From: Nonomuraea solani
GTDB taxonomy: Bacteria; Actinomycetota; Actinomycetes; Streptosporangiales; Streptosporangiaceae
Assembly (NCBI RefSeq): GCF_900108335.1
Contig: NZ_FNVT01000022.1
Span: forward strand, 124,001-188,000
Direction of reading: 5' to 3'
DNA: 64,000 nucleotides
Shown: positions 17,016 to 25,215 of the stretch, one piece after another
How positions within the stretch are numbered: the stretch's first letter is position 1
How the letters are laid out: every line of letters begins with the position of its first letter
The notes under the pieces: model-generated
What the model saw: the letters and a program-made list of their open reading frames with translations, nothing else
Told to the model about the DNA's origin: nothing
Databases searched by the model: none
Program-made: the position numbers and the translations under genes

Positions 17016-18353
17016 TCAGATCGGCAGCAGGCCGGTCGCCACCAGCACGCCGATGACCAGGGTGGGGATGACGAACCAGACGATCAGCCGGCCGAACGTC
17101 CTGGCCGGGTCCACCTGGGCGATGCCGCTGGCGATGTAGATCGGGGCCGCTCCCGGCGGGGAGGCGCCCTCGGTCGAGGCGAAGATCATGATCGCGGTGG
17201 CCGCGGCGGCGGGGGCGACCCCGGCCGCGGTCAGCGCGCTGAAGGCGACCCCGCCGACCGCGGCGATGGTGGCGGTGCCGGTCAGCGGCGCGGCGATGAC
17301 GACGAGTAGCAGGCCGACGAGGGTGGCGATGACGACCGCGGGCGCGTCGAGGGCCTGCATGATGGCGGTGAGCTGGTCGACCAGGCCCAGCTCGCCCAGG
17401 CTGGCGGCGGCCGCGAAGGCGAAGAACAGGGTGGCGCCGATGATGGCGTACCGGGGGGCCATCTCGCCGAGCAGTTCGTTCCAGGCGCGGCCGGTGCGCG
17501 GCAGCCGCTTCCAGGCGACCGCGAACGTGGCCAGCACGGTCAGCACCGGGATCCACACGACGATGCTGATGTCGCCGGCCGCCTCGCCGATCCGCGACTC
17601 CATGAACGCCTTGCCGAAGTCGAGCGTCATCAGCACGGGGATCAGGATGCCCGCGTACACCAGCAGCGACGTCCACCCGGCCCGCAGCGCCGCGCGCAGC
17701 GGGAGGATGTCGGCGGCGTCGGTGGCCGCGATCTTGTGCCGCCGCACCCACACGAACACCACCACGAACCGGTACGCCACCGTCCACAGCCCGCCGATCA
17801 GCGCGGGCACGAAGAGCTGGTCGGCGGTCAGTACGGGCGCGACGGCGGCGGAGCCGAGCAGCAGGAACATCGACGAGCTGGGCGGGATCGAGATGCCCAG
17901 CCCGGCGTTGCCCGCCACCAGCGAGGCGGCCAGGTCGGGCCGCCAGTTCGAGCGGATCATCCACGGGATGGTCACCGACCCCACGGACGCGGAGATCCCG
18001 GACCCGGACCCGGACGGGCCGCCGAGCAGCGCGGCGGCGGAGGTCGAGACGTAGCCGGCGCCGCCGCGCAGCCGCCCGAAGACGGAGTTCAGTACGGCGA
18101 CCTGCTCCTGGATGAGGCCCAGCTTGGTGAGCAGGTAGCCCATGAACACGAAGGCCAGGGCGGCGAAGACGACCTCCTCGGCCAGCGCGTCGGCGATGCC
18201 CGCCCAGGCGAGCTGGAAGAAGCCGGTGCCACCGAAGAGGCACACGCCGGCGAACCCGATGAGCATCGCCTCACCGATGTTGCGTTTCAGTACGCCGTTC
18301 CAGACGACGATGATGGCGATGTAGGCGATGAGCGCCCATACGGCAATGCCCAT
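17016..18353 (-). CDS. TRAP transporter large permease subunit (DctM-like)
   Basis: The protein has 445 residues with about 12 hydrophobic segments. Traits of the DctM/ion-transporter superfamily are GGPSGSGSGISASVG near residue 110, GNAGLGISIPPSSSM near 148 and STEGASPPGAAPIYIAS near 395; the two hairpin-loop regions rich in Gly/Ser/Pro are typical. GGAGGA lies 8 bases before ATG 18353. The family imports carboxylates with Na+ or H+ and a periplasmic DctP protein. No dctP gene is nearby. Linked CoA-transferase and lyase genes suggest an organic acid as substrate. Confidence 0.85.
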   Translation of the reverse strand: MGIAVWALIAYIAIIVVWNGVLKRNIGEAMLIGFAGVCLFGGTGFFQLAWAGIADALAEEVVFAALAFVFMGYLLTKLGLIQEQVAVLNSVFGRLRGGAGYVSTSAAALLGGPSGSGSGISASVGSVTIPWMIRSNWRPDLAASLVAGNAGLGISIPPSSSMFLLLGSAAVAPVLTADQLFVPALIGGLWTVAYRFVVVFVWVRRHKIAATDAADILPLRAALRAGWTSLLVYAGILIPVLMTLDFGKAFMESRIGEAAGDISIVVWIPVLTVLATFAVAWKRLPRTGRAWNELLGEMAPRYAIIGATLFFAFAAAASLGELGLVDQLTAIMQALDAPAVVIATLVGLLLVVIAAPLTGTATIAAVGGVAFSALTAAGVAPAAAATAIMIFASTEGASPPGAAPIYIASGIAQVDPARTFGRLIVWFVIPTLVIGVLVATGLLPI

Positions 18354-18396
18354 GGCGAATGTCCTCCAATGGGGGGTAGTGCTGGGGGTGAGGGGG

Positions 18397-19209
18397 CTAG
18401 GCGGGCGGGTCCGCGAGCCGCCGGGCGAGGTCCACGGTGCGGCGGGCCCTGGCGACGATGGGGGCGTCCACGAACCGGCCGTCGGGCAGCGCGACCGCGC
18501 CGACGCCGGCCCGTTCGGCCTCTTCCGCGGCCGCCACGATCTCGGCGGCCCTGGCGGCCTCGTCCGCGCCCGGGCGGAAGGCGCGCCTGATCACGGGGAT
18601 CTGGCGGGGGTGGATCGCGGTCCTGCCGAACAGCCCGAGGGCGCGGCCCGCCAGGCTGGAGGCGAGCAGCCCCTCCTCGTCCTTGACGTTCGGGTAGACG
18701 GACATGGGCACCGGCGGCAGCCCGGCCGCGGCGGCGGCGAGGACGACCTGGAGCCTGAGGTGGTTCATGGCCTGCTCGTCGGTGATGGCCAGCTCGGCGG
18801 CCAGGTCCTGCTCGCCGAGCGCCACACCGGCCACGGCGGGGTGGGCGGCGATCTCGCGGGCCGCGACGATGCCGGCCGCGGACTCCAGCAGCGCGTACGC
18901 GGGCGTCCCGGCAAGCCCTTCGAGCACGGCCACGGACTCGACCTTCGGCAGCCGTACACCGTCGGCGAGCCGCCCCACGGCGGCCAGGTCGTCGCGCCCG
19001 CGCTCGGTGGCCGGGTCGTTGACCCGCACGTGCACCTCTGTGTCGCGCCGGCCGCGCAGGTACGCGACCGCGTGCTCCCTGGCCTCGTCCTTCTTGGGCG
19101 GCGCGACCGCGTCCTCCAGGTCGATGATGACCACGTCGGCGCCCGACGCCACGGCCTTGGCGAAGCGCTCGGGGCGGTCGCCGGGGACGTACAGCCAGGT
19201 CACGTTCAC
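18397..19209 (-). CDS. HpcH/HpaI aldolase family, CitE-like CoA-ester lyase
   Basis: The protein has 270 residues, the size of CitE-like (malyl-, citramalyl-, citryl-CoA) lyases. Motifs are LYVPGDRPERFAKA at the N-terminus, VIIDLEDAVAPPKK (metal-binding Asp/Glu), VRVND, RLPKVES, LLESAAGI (Glu ligand), ALGEQDLAAEL (Asp ligand) and GRTAIHPRQI. GTG 19209 overlaps the stop of the CoA-transferase gene (GTGA), so translation is coupled. In the family a C-C bond of a hydroxyacyl-CoA is cut to an acyl-CoA and a 2-oxoacid or glyoxylate. Paired with a CoA-transferase it completes activation and cleavage of a hydroxy acid. Confidence 0.88.
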   Translation of the reverse strand: MNVTWLYVPGDRPERFAKAVASGADVVIIDLEDAVAPPKKDEAREHAVAYLRGRRDTEVHVRVNDPATERGRDDLAAVGRLADGVRLPKVESVAVLEGLAGTPAYALLESAAGIVAAREIAAHPAVAGVALGEQDLAAELAITDEQAMNHLRLQVVLAAAAAGLPPVPMSVYPNVKDEEGLLASSLAGRALGLFGRTAIHPRQIPVIRRAFRPGADEAARAAEIVAAAEEAERAGVGAVALPDGRFVDAPIVARARRTVDLARRLADPPA

Positions 19210-20393
19210 GCGATCACCCCGTCCTCGCGCAGCGCGGCGATGCGCTCGCCCGGATAGTCCAGTTCGCCGAGCACCTCGTCGGTGTCCCGGCCGATGGCCC
19301 GTCCCGGCCAGCGGATCTCGCCGGGGGTGTCCGACAGGCGGAACAGCACGTTCTGCATGGTGACCGAGCCGAGCTCCTCGTCCGGCACCTCCACGAACGT
19401 CTCCAGCGCCGCGTACTGCGGATCCTCGGCCAGGTCGGTGACGTCGTAGATGGGCGCGACCGCGGCCTGGACCTCCTCGAACCTGGCGATGACCTCGTCG
19501 GCGTCACGCGCGCCGATCCAGGAGGCGACGGCCTCGTCGAGCTCGTCCACGTGCTGCACCCGGCCGTGCCCGCTGGCGAACCACGGCTGCTCGACCAGGT
19601 CGGGCCGGCCCACCAGGGTGACCACGCGCTCGGCGATGGGCTGGGCGCTGGTGGAGATCGCCAGCCAGCGACCGTCGCGGGTGCGGTAGGTGTTGCGGGG
19701 CGCGTTGCTGGTGGAGCGGTTGCCGGTGCGCCGCGGCACGATTCCGAGCGCCTTGTACGCGCTCATCTGCGGCCCCAGCAGCCCCAGGATCGGCTCGATG
19801 ATCGCCAGGTCGATGACCTGCCCGCGCCCGGTCTCCTCGCGGGCGCGCAGGGCCACCATGATCGCGTACGACATCGCCAGCCCGGCGATCCCGTCGGCCA
19901 GGGCCAGTGGCGGCAGCGTCGGCGGCCCGCCGGGCTCCCCGGTCATGGCGGCGAACCCGCTCATGGCCTCGGCCAGCGTGCCGAACCCCGGCCGCTTGGA
20001 CATCGGCCCGAACTGCCCGAACCCGGTCATCCGCGCCACGATCAGCCGCGGGTTGAGCTCCAGGAGGTCCTCGGGGGCCAGGTTCCAGCGTTCGAGGGTG
20101 CCGGGGCGGAAGTTCTCGATCAGCACGTCGGACCGTTCGGCCAGGCGGCGCAGGATCTCCTGCCCCTCGGGGCGCGACAGGTCCACGGCGGCGTTGCGCT
20201 TGTTGCGCGACAGCGTCTTCCACCACAGGCCCACGCCGTCCACGGAGGCGCCGTGCCCGCGCGAGGGGTCGCCACGGCGGGGGTGCTCGATCTTGATCAC
20301 GTCGGCGCCGAAGTCGCCCAGCATCATCGCGGCGGAGGGACCGGCGAACAGCGTCGCCGCGTCGATGACCCGCAGGTCGGCGAGGCTCGTCAT
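19206..20393 (-). CDS. CaiB/BaiF family CoA-transferase
   Basis: The protein has 395 residues, normal for class III CoA-transferases. It starts with LADLRVIDAATLFAGPSAAM, followed by LGDFGADVIKIEHPRRGDP, NKRNAAVDL, LIENFRPGTL and the predicted catalytic Asp (about 167) in LALADGIAG. ATG 20393 is used; ATG 20399 is two codons upstream. Neither has a ribosome binding site, and a promoter just upstream (TTGACC, 16 bp, TAAGTT) would give an almost leaderless mRNA. It likely moves CoA onto an imported acid for the lyase encoded next. It is the first gene of a four-gene operon. Confidence 0.9.
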   Translation of the reverse strand: MTSLADLRVIDAATLFAGPSAAMMLGDFGADVIKIEHPRRGDPSRGHGASVDGVGLWWKTLSRNKRNAAVDLSRPEGQEILRRLAERSDVLIENFRPGTLERWNLAPEDLLELNPRLIVARMTGFGQFGPMSKRPGFGTLAEAMSGFAAMTGEPGGPPTLPPLALADGIAGLAMSYAIMVALRAREETGRGQVIDLAIIEPILGLLGPQMSAYKALGIVPRRTGNRSTSNAPRNTYRTRDGRWLAISTSAQPIAERVVTLVGRPDLVEQPWFASGHGRVQHVDELDEAVASWIGARDADEVIARFEEVQAAVAPIYDVTDLAEDPQYAALETFVEVPDEELGSVTMQNVLFRLSDTPGEIRWPGRAIGRDTDEVLGELDYPGERIAALREDGVIA

Positions 20394-20395
20394 GA

Positions 20396-20429
20396 ACATG
20401 TAACTTATAAGAAATATGTCATAGGTCAA
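20396..20429. promoter_or_regulatory. Promoter and palindromic operator between CoA-transferase and GntR genes
   Basis: A 24-bp imperfect palindrome (20396-20419) is centred on CTTATAAG (20404-20411); 18 of 24 positions are symmetric, with ACAT and ATGT at the ends. It covers the leftward -10 element TAAGTT (20407-20402), which stands 16 bp after TTGACC (20429-20424). The divergent GntR protein is the natural candidate to bind it and repress the CoA-transferase operon. Confidence 0.55.
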
Positions 20430-20461
20430 GCCTGCAATCGATCTGCGAGACACTTGACGAC

Positions 20462-21115
20462 ATGTCACCCACCGAGCCACGGCCGCCGATGAGCAAGGCC
20501 GAGTACGTCTACAGCGTGCTCCTCGACGAGATCCGCTCGGCGCGGATACCGGGGGGCACGGCGCTGCGGGCCGGAGAGGTGGCCAAGCGGCTCGGGGTGT
20601 CGGTCACGCCGGTGCGCGAGGCGCTGCGGCGGCTGGAGAAGGACCGGCTGATCAGTTACGAGGCGCACCACGGGGCGACCGTGGTCGACCTGGGCGACGA
20701 GGCGGTGGCCGAATACTACGGGCTGCGGGCGGTCGTCGAGGGCCTCGGGGCGCGGCTGGCGGCGTCCCGGATCACCGCCGAGGACCTGGCGGGGCTGCGC
20801 GAGCTGCACGCCGCGATGGCCGAGGACGCCGCGCACGGGCGTCACGAGCTGCTCGGGGAGCAGAGCCGGCGTTTCCACCTGCGCATCGTGGACATCGGCG
20901 GGCCCGCCTTCCTGGGCGCGCACGCCAGGTCGGTGCGCAACAGCTTCCCGGTGCCGGCGGAGGCGTCCCTGTGGCTGGACGACACCCAGGTCAAGGCCCA
21001 GCTCGAAGCGCACGAGGGCATCCTGGCGGCCCTGGAGTCCGGCGACGCGGAGGCGGCGGAACGCATCATGATCGACCACGTCCAACGCGCCGGCACCTTC
21101 CGCCGCGACCACTAG
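20462..21115 (+). CDS. GntR family regulator, FadR/FCD type
   Basis: The protein has 217 residues. The winged helix (residues 10-75) includes GEVAKRLGVSVTPVREALRRLEKDRLI, the GntR signature. The C-terminal part (85-215) is a helical FCD domain with ligand/metal residues in ERIMIDHV and in SRRFHLRI. FCD regulators often respond to short organic acids. The gene is divergent from the CoA-transferase/TRAP operon across a palindrome, so it most likely controls that operon in response to its substrate. ATG 20489 is an alternative start. Confidence 0.9.
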   Translation: MSPTEPRPPMSKAEYVYSVLLDEIRSARIPGGTALRAGEVAKRLGVSVTPVREALRRLEKDRLISYEAHHGATVVDLGDEAVAEYYGLRAVVEGLGARLAASRITAEDLAGLRELHAAMAEDAAHGRHELLGEQSRRFHLRIVDIGGPAFLGAHARSVRNSFPVPAEASLWLDDTQVKAQLEAHEGILAALESGDAEAAERIMIDHVQRAGTFRRDH

Positions 21116-21167
21116 CCTCCGCTCCCTTTGAGGGAGGAAGAGAGCGGGCGCGACGGGACGGCGCGCG

Positions 21168-22004
21168 TCAGCCGGGGAGGGTGGCGCGTATCTCGTCCAG
21201 GATGTCGGGGGTGGCGGCGACCGGGAATGACGCGATCGAGAGCCGGGCGAACGCCTGCCGGTGCTCCTCCACCCGCCGCCGGTCCTCGACCACGACCGGG
21301 GCGTGCAGCAGGTGCAGCGCCACCACGTCCGGCCAGTCCGGCTCCGGGAAGCGCAGGATCGTGAACGGCGGCCCCTGGTAGAGGTAGCCGGTGCCGGCGG
21401 CGGGCCGGAGCACCTGGACGGCGATGTGCGGCTGCTTGGCGGCCAGCACGATCGCGTCGAGCTGGCCGAGCCGCTCCTCGGGCCGGTCGAGCGGCGGGTC
21501 GAGCAGCGCCTGCCGGTCGAGCAGCGCCCACAGGTGGGGCCCTTGCTGCCGGTCGAGCGCCTCCTGCCGCACCGCGACCAGCCCGGCGTGCCCGGCGACC
21601 TGCTCGGGCGGCGTGCCGGGAGGAAGCGCGGCACGTACGGCACTGGTGGCGTAGGCGGGGGTCTGCAGCAGCGGCGGTACGTGGCGCGGGCAGTAGGTGT
21701 AGATCACCTGCGCCCGCCCCTCCAGCTCCAGGTACGCCGACAGCCCCAGCGGCACGCCCGGCGCGTCGTACCAGCCGGGCACCCGCTCCTCCCGCAGCAG
21801 CGACAGCAGCCGGCCCGCGTGCTCGCCCTCCCCATAGAGGTCGAGCAGGATCCGCACCGTCGACTCGCGCGGCGCGACGAGACCGTGCTCGATGCGGAAG
21901 ATGGTGGAGGTGTTGAGCCCGGCGGTCTGCGCCGCGGCCTTCATCGACAGCCCGCACCCGGTGCGCAACGACGAGAGCCGGGCGGCCACCACGCTCAACT
22001 GCAT
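21168..22004 (-). CDS. HTH regulator of the Scr1/DUF5753 type
   Basis: The protein has 278 residues. The N-terminus is an Xre-type helix-turn-helix (LRTGCGLSMKAAAQTAGLNTSTIFRIEHG, residues about 14-42, given here for position only), followed by a C-terminal DUF5753-like domain containing YTYCPRHVPPLLQTPAYA and ALLDRQALLD. These proteins are abundant in filamentous actinomycetes and normally sit next to a small DUF397 partner. No DUF397 gene is seen here; the divergent neighbour is an unknown 260-residue protein. A short CTCCC/GGGAG hairpin (21122-21136) separates it from the convergent GntR gene. Confidence 0.85.
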   Translation of the reverse strand: MQLSVVAARLSSLRTGCGLSMKAAAQTAGLNTSTIFRIEHGLVAPRESTVRILLDLYGEGEHAGRLLSLLREERVPGWYDAPGVPLGLSAYLELEGRAQVIYTYCPRHVPPLLQTPAYATSAVRAALPPGTPPEQVAGHAGLVAVRQEALDRQQGPHLWALLDRQALLDPPLDRPEERLGQLDAIVLAAKQPHIAVQVLRPAAGTGYLYQGPPFTILRFPEPDWPDVVALHLLHAPVVVEDRRRVEEHRQAFARLSIASFPVAATPDILDEIRATLPG

Positions 22005-22081
22005 ACGTACGTCACAGCGATCGATGACAAAAATCAGCGTTTACACCTGGTCTGTTGCAACGGTGTGACGGGTGATGCACG

Positions 22082-22864
22082 ATGGCCACTCTAGTGGTCC
22101 AACACCTAATGCATATGCCAATCGGAAAGGGCAGGACTGTGGCGGACGCGTGGATACTGCATCCCGACTACCGGACTCCTCCGGTCCCCACAGACGTCGC
22201 CGTCACCCCAGGGCCATGGCGGCACCCTGACGGCGGCCAGATCATGAACGGCGCCTACGAGCGCCATCTCACCGGGCGCCGGGTCGAGGTCGTCACCGTC
22301 TGGTTCGGCTACGTGCTCAGCCACTGGCGCGGCCCGCGCATGCCCCGCTTCAGCAGCCCGCTGGTCTCGGCCTGGAACCCGGTGCTGGCCCAGGGCCTGA
22401 CCGTCGATCCGAGCTCGCCGGCCCCCTACCACGACGAGTTGTGGTGCGACCGGTGGATCGCCGAGGCGCTGCTGTACGGGCGCAAGCCGTACGGGGCGTT
22501 CACGCTGCCCGCCGGCGAGGCGCTGAGCTGGTTCGACAAGAGCGGCGGCACCGGGCTGGTCTACCACGCGCAGTCGGCCGGCGACCTGGTGCGGGTGGTG
22601 GCGGGCACGGCCGACAGCTACGGGCGGCTGTTCGACCTCGACGCGCTGATCGCCGACTACCGCGAGGCGCTGCCGCCCGAGCTGGCCGAGCCGGAGATGG
22701 CGGCGCTCGACGCGCACCGCTCGCAGTCGCCCGCGCTCGACTACATCCTCAGCGAGAACGCCGAAGTCCTCTTCACCCAGGCGCCTCTTTCGGTACGCGG
22801 CCTCACGCTCGGCTACCCGCCCCGGGAGACGGCCGCCCGCATCGCCGCCGGAGCCGCCGCATGA
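22082..22864 (+). CDS. Hypothetical protein, about 240-260 residues
   Basis: I do not recognise this protein. It is soluble, has no signal peptide, and is rich in Trp/Tyr and Pro (DAWILHPDYRTPPVP, WFGYVLSHWRGPRMP, YHDELWCDRWIAEALLYG). The start is uncertain. ATG 22082 has no ribosome binding site, while GTG 22139 lies 8 bases after GGAAAGG and gives a 241-residue protein that begins just before the conserved-looking part. The stop overlaps the HAD gene (ATGA), so the two are made together. It is divergent from the Scr1-like regulator and could be its target. Confidence 0.7.
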   Translation: MATLVVQHLMHMPIGKGRTVADAWILHPDYRTPPVPTDVAVTPGPWRHPDGGQIMNGAYERHLTGRRVEVVTVWFGYVLSHWRGPRMPRFSSPLVSAWNPVLAQGLTVDPSSPAPYHDELWCDRWIAEALLYGRKPYGAFTLPAGEALSWFDKSGGTGLVYHAQSAGDLVRVVAGTADSYGRLFDLDALIADYREALPPELAEPEMAALDAHRSQSPALDYILSENAEVLFTQAPLSVRGLTLGYPPRETAARIAAGAAA

Positions 22865-23565
22865 TCGTCCCTCTGACCGGCGTCAAAGGGATCCTGTTCG
22901 ACCTCGACGGCACCCTGTTCGACCATCGCGGCGCCGCCGATCCGGCGATCACCGAGTGGGTCACGGCCCGCCACCCCGGCCATCCGCGCCTGGCGGAGGT
23001 GGCCGCGCTGTGGGCGGCGCTGGAGGTGCCGTACCTGGCGATGTGGCAGGCGGGGCGGTGCACGGTCGAGGAGCAGCGGCGGCTGCGCCTGACCGCGCTG
23101 TCCCGGGAGCTGGACGTGCCCGCCCCCGCCGACCTGGACGCCGCCTACGCGGAATTCGCCGCCCGCTACCGGCGCAACTGGACCGCCTACCCCGACGTGG
23201 CGGAGACGGTGGCGGGGCTGGGCGGGTTCGCGCTCGGGGTGCTGACGAACGGCGCCCAGCGGGTGCAGGAGGACAAGGTGCGCGCGATCGGGCTCGACGG
23301 GCTGGTCGGGCCGGTGCTGACGGGCGAGGTCCTGGACGGCTGCTTCAAACCGGCGCCGGCCTGCTACACCTCGGCGGCGGCCGCGCTCGGGCTGGCGCCG
23401 GGCGAGGTGGTGCTGGTCGGCGACGACGTGGACAGGGACGTGACGGGACCGGCGGTGACCGGCATGCGCTCGATCTGGCTCGACCGGCTCGGCATCGAAC
23501 CCGCGCCCGCCGGCCACCCCCGCATCACCTCACTGACCGAACTGCCCCGGCTCGTCCAAGCCTGA
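22861..23565 (+). CDS. HAD family hydrolase (phosphatase type)
   Basis: The protein has 234 residues. All HAD motifs are present: ILFDLDGTLFDH (nucleophile Asp and acid Asp, motif I), GVLTNGAQ (motif II), CFKPAPACY (motif III Lys) and VVLVGDDVDRDVTGP (motif IV). A helical cap lies between motifs I and II, as in subclass I enzymes such as phosphoglycolate phosphatase or haloacid dehalogenase. The substrate is unknown. Start overlaps the upstream hypothetical gene by four bases, which suggests a joint role. Confidence 0.9.
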   Translation: MIVPLTGVKGILFDLDGTLFDHRGAADPAITEWVTARHPGHPRLAEVAALWAALEVPYLAMWQAGRCTVEEQRRLRLTALSRELDVPAPADLDAAYAEFAARYRRNWTAYPDVAETVAGLGGFALGVLTNGAQRVQEDKVRAIGLDGLVGPVLTGEVLDGCFKPAPACYTSAAAALGLAPGEVVLVGDDVDRDVTGPAVTGMRSIWLDRLGIEPAPAGHPRITSLTELPRLVQA

Positions 23566-23604
23566 CCGCTCCAGGACCGGCCCGCCGATGTCCTCAGGGC
23601 CCGG

Positions 23605-24378
23605 TCACCCCTGCGCCAGCTCGCCCAGGGTCGAGCCCGCCAGGTCGAATCCGCCCACGTGCGCCAGATAGTCGCCCTTGACCAGCGGATCTCCCAGGTA
23701 GACGCCGCCCGCCGCCGTGACCAGCAGCGCGCCGGCGGCCACGTCCCAGGGGTTGGACCGGGTGCCGTAGGTGGCGTCCGACCAGCCCGCGGCGACGTGG
23801 GCGAGGTTGAGCGCGGCGCTGCCCGGCCTGCGCACGGTGGAGAACGAGGTGATCAGCCGCCCGTAGCGCCGCAGCGCCTCGTCGCCGCCCGCGTCCAGGT
23901 CCTCGGGTGTCGGGTAGCTGGTCAGCAGCACGGCCTCCCGGTCGCGCGTGGCCCCGGCGCTGCGCAGCGGCGTGCCGTTGCACCAGGCGCCCTCGGTGGT
24001 GGCGGTGAACTCATCGTCGCGTACGGGGTCGTACACCACGCCCGCCACCAGCTCCCCGCGCATCGCGACGCCAATGGAGACGCAGAAGAACGGCAGGCCG
24101 GCGGCGAAGTTGGCGGTGCCGTCGATGGGGTCGACGTACCAGACGAGGTCGCCCGAGCCGGTCGCGCCGCCCTCCTCCCCCACGATGGCGCTGTGCGGGG
24201 CGCGGGCGTCGATGACGGCGCGGATGGTCTCCTCGGCGGCCCGGTCGTGCTCGGTGACGGGATCGTGGAAGTCGCGCTTGGTGGCCACTTCCGGGCGGGA
24301 CCTGAAGGCCTTGCGGAGCCGGGGGCCGACGGCCCTGGCGGCCTCGGTGGCGATGTCGATCAACTGGGTCTCGTCCAT
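23605..24378 (-). CDS. Inositol monophosphatase family protein
   Basis: The protein has 257 residues, normal for the IMPase/histidinol-phosphatase group. Metal-binding motifs are GEEGG, the family signature WYVDPIDGTANF (about 85-96), and NPWDVAAGALLVTAAGG. ATG 24378 is chosen for the AGGAG just upstream. The substrate could be inositol phosphate, histidinol phosphate or another sugar phosphate. It is divergent from a HutC-type GntR gene with a dre-like site in the 96-bp gap, so a link to sugar metabolism is possible. Confidence 0.88.
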   Translation of the reverse strand: MDETQLIDIATEAARAVGPRLRKAFRSRPEVATKRDFHDPVTEHDRAAEETIRAVIDARAPHSAIVGEEGGATGSGDLVWYVDPIDGTANFAAGLPFFCVSIGVAMRGELVAGVVYDPVRDDEFTATTEGAWCNGTPLRSAGATRDREAVLLTSYPTPEDLDAGGDEALRRYGRLITSFSTVRRPGSAALNLAHVAAGWSDATYGTRSNPWDVAAGALLVTAAGGVYLGDPLVKGDYLAHVGGFDLAGSTLGELAQG

Positions 24379-24435
24379 GCCTACTCCTCTACCTCCCGCG
24401 CGTCCTCCGCACACGCCCTTGACCCTTCATGACTC

Positions 24436-24451
24436 ATTTGTCTGGACATTC
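24436..24451. promoter_or_regulatory. dre-like 16-bp site in front of the HutC-type regulator
   Basis: The site has TGTC and GACA arms around TG and matches the published DasR-responsive-element pattern (A-Y-TGGTCTAGACCA-S-T) at 10 of 16 positions. It lies 24 bp before the regulator's ATG and 58 bp before the inositol-phosphatase start, so it could control both. Confidence 0.35.
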
Positions 24452-24474
24452 TGACCTCGGTTAAGCTGATCAGC

Positions 24475-25215
24475 ATGACCGCCAACCTGGCCATCGACCT
24501 GGACCGATCCAGCCCCGTGCCGCTCTACTTCCAGGTGGCCGAGCAGATCGCCGAGGCGATCAGGCGCGGTGATCTGACCCCGGGCTCGCGGCTGGACAAC
24601 GAGATCCTGCTGGCCGACAAGCTGGGCCTGTCGCGGCCCACGATCCGGCAGGCCATCCAATATCTGGTGGACAAGGGCCTGCTGGTCCGCAAGCGCGGTG
24701 TGGGCACGCAGGTGGTGCACGGCCAGGTCAAGCGCTCGGTGGAGCTGACCAGCCTCTATGACGACCTGCGCAGGTCGGGCCAGGACCCGGCGACGCAGGT
24801 GCTGGCGCTGGAGCCGCGCCCCGTCGAGGAGGAGATCGCCGCCATCCTGGGTGTGGAGCCGGGCTCGCAGATCCTCTACCTGGAGCGGCTGCGCTTCGCG
24901 GCGGGCGAGCCACTGGCGGTGCTGCACAACTGGCTCCCGCTGGGCCTGGCCCCGCTCACGGCCGCCGACCTCGAGGGCCGCGGCCTGTACGAGCTGCTGC
25001 GCGGCGCGGGCGTGCGGATGCGGGTGGCCAATCAGCGCATCGGCGCGCGCGCCGCCACCCAGGCGGAGGCCAAGCTGCTGGCGGAGCGGCGGGGCGCGCC
25101 GCTGCTGACGATGGTCCGCACCACGTACGACGACCAGGGCCGGGCCGTCGAGCACGGCTCACACGTCTACCGGGCCTCGCACTACTCCCTGGAGGTCACC
25201 CTCATCGAGCGCTGA
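24475..25215 (+). CDS. GntR family regulator, HutC/UTRA type
   Basis: The protein has 246 residues. The winged helix (about 12-80) includes PLYFQVAEQIAEAIRRGDL and the recognition region LGLSRPTIRQAIQYLVDKGLL. A UTRA effector domain (about 100-240) follows, with LYLERLRFAAGEPLAV and the final strand SHYSLEVTLIER. HutC-type proteins often sense phosphorylated sugars. Target candidates are itself, the divergent inositol-phosphatase gene and, 1 kb downstream on the same strand, the arabinofuranosidase/peptide operon. Its last 57 bp overlap the convergent DedA gene. Confidence 0.9.
   Translation: MTANLAIDLDRSSPVPLYFQVAEQIAEAIRRGDLTPGSRLDNEILLADKLGLSRPTIRQAIQYLVDKGLLVRKRGVGTQVVHGQVKRSVELTSLYDDLRRSGQDPATQVLALEPRPVEEEIAAILGVEPGSQILYLERLRFAAGEPLAVLHNWLPLGLAPLTAADLEGRGLYELLRGAGVRMRVANQRIGARAATQAEAKLLAERRGAPLLTMVRTTYDDQGRAVEHGSHVYRASHYSLEVTLIER

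Noticed and set aside
21122..21136. CTCCC/GGGAG hairpin as terminator between GntR and Scr1-like genes
   Set aside because: Only 5 bp of stem and no T-run.
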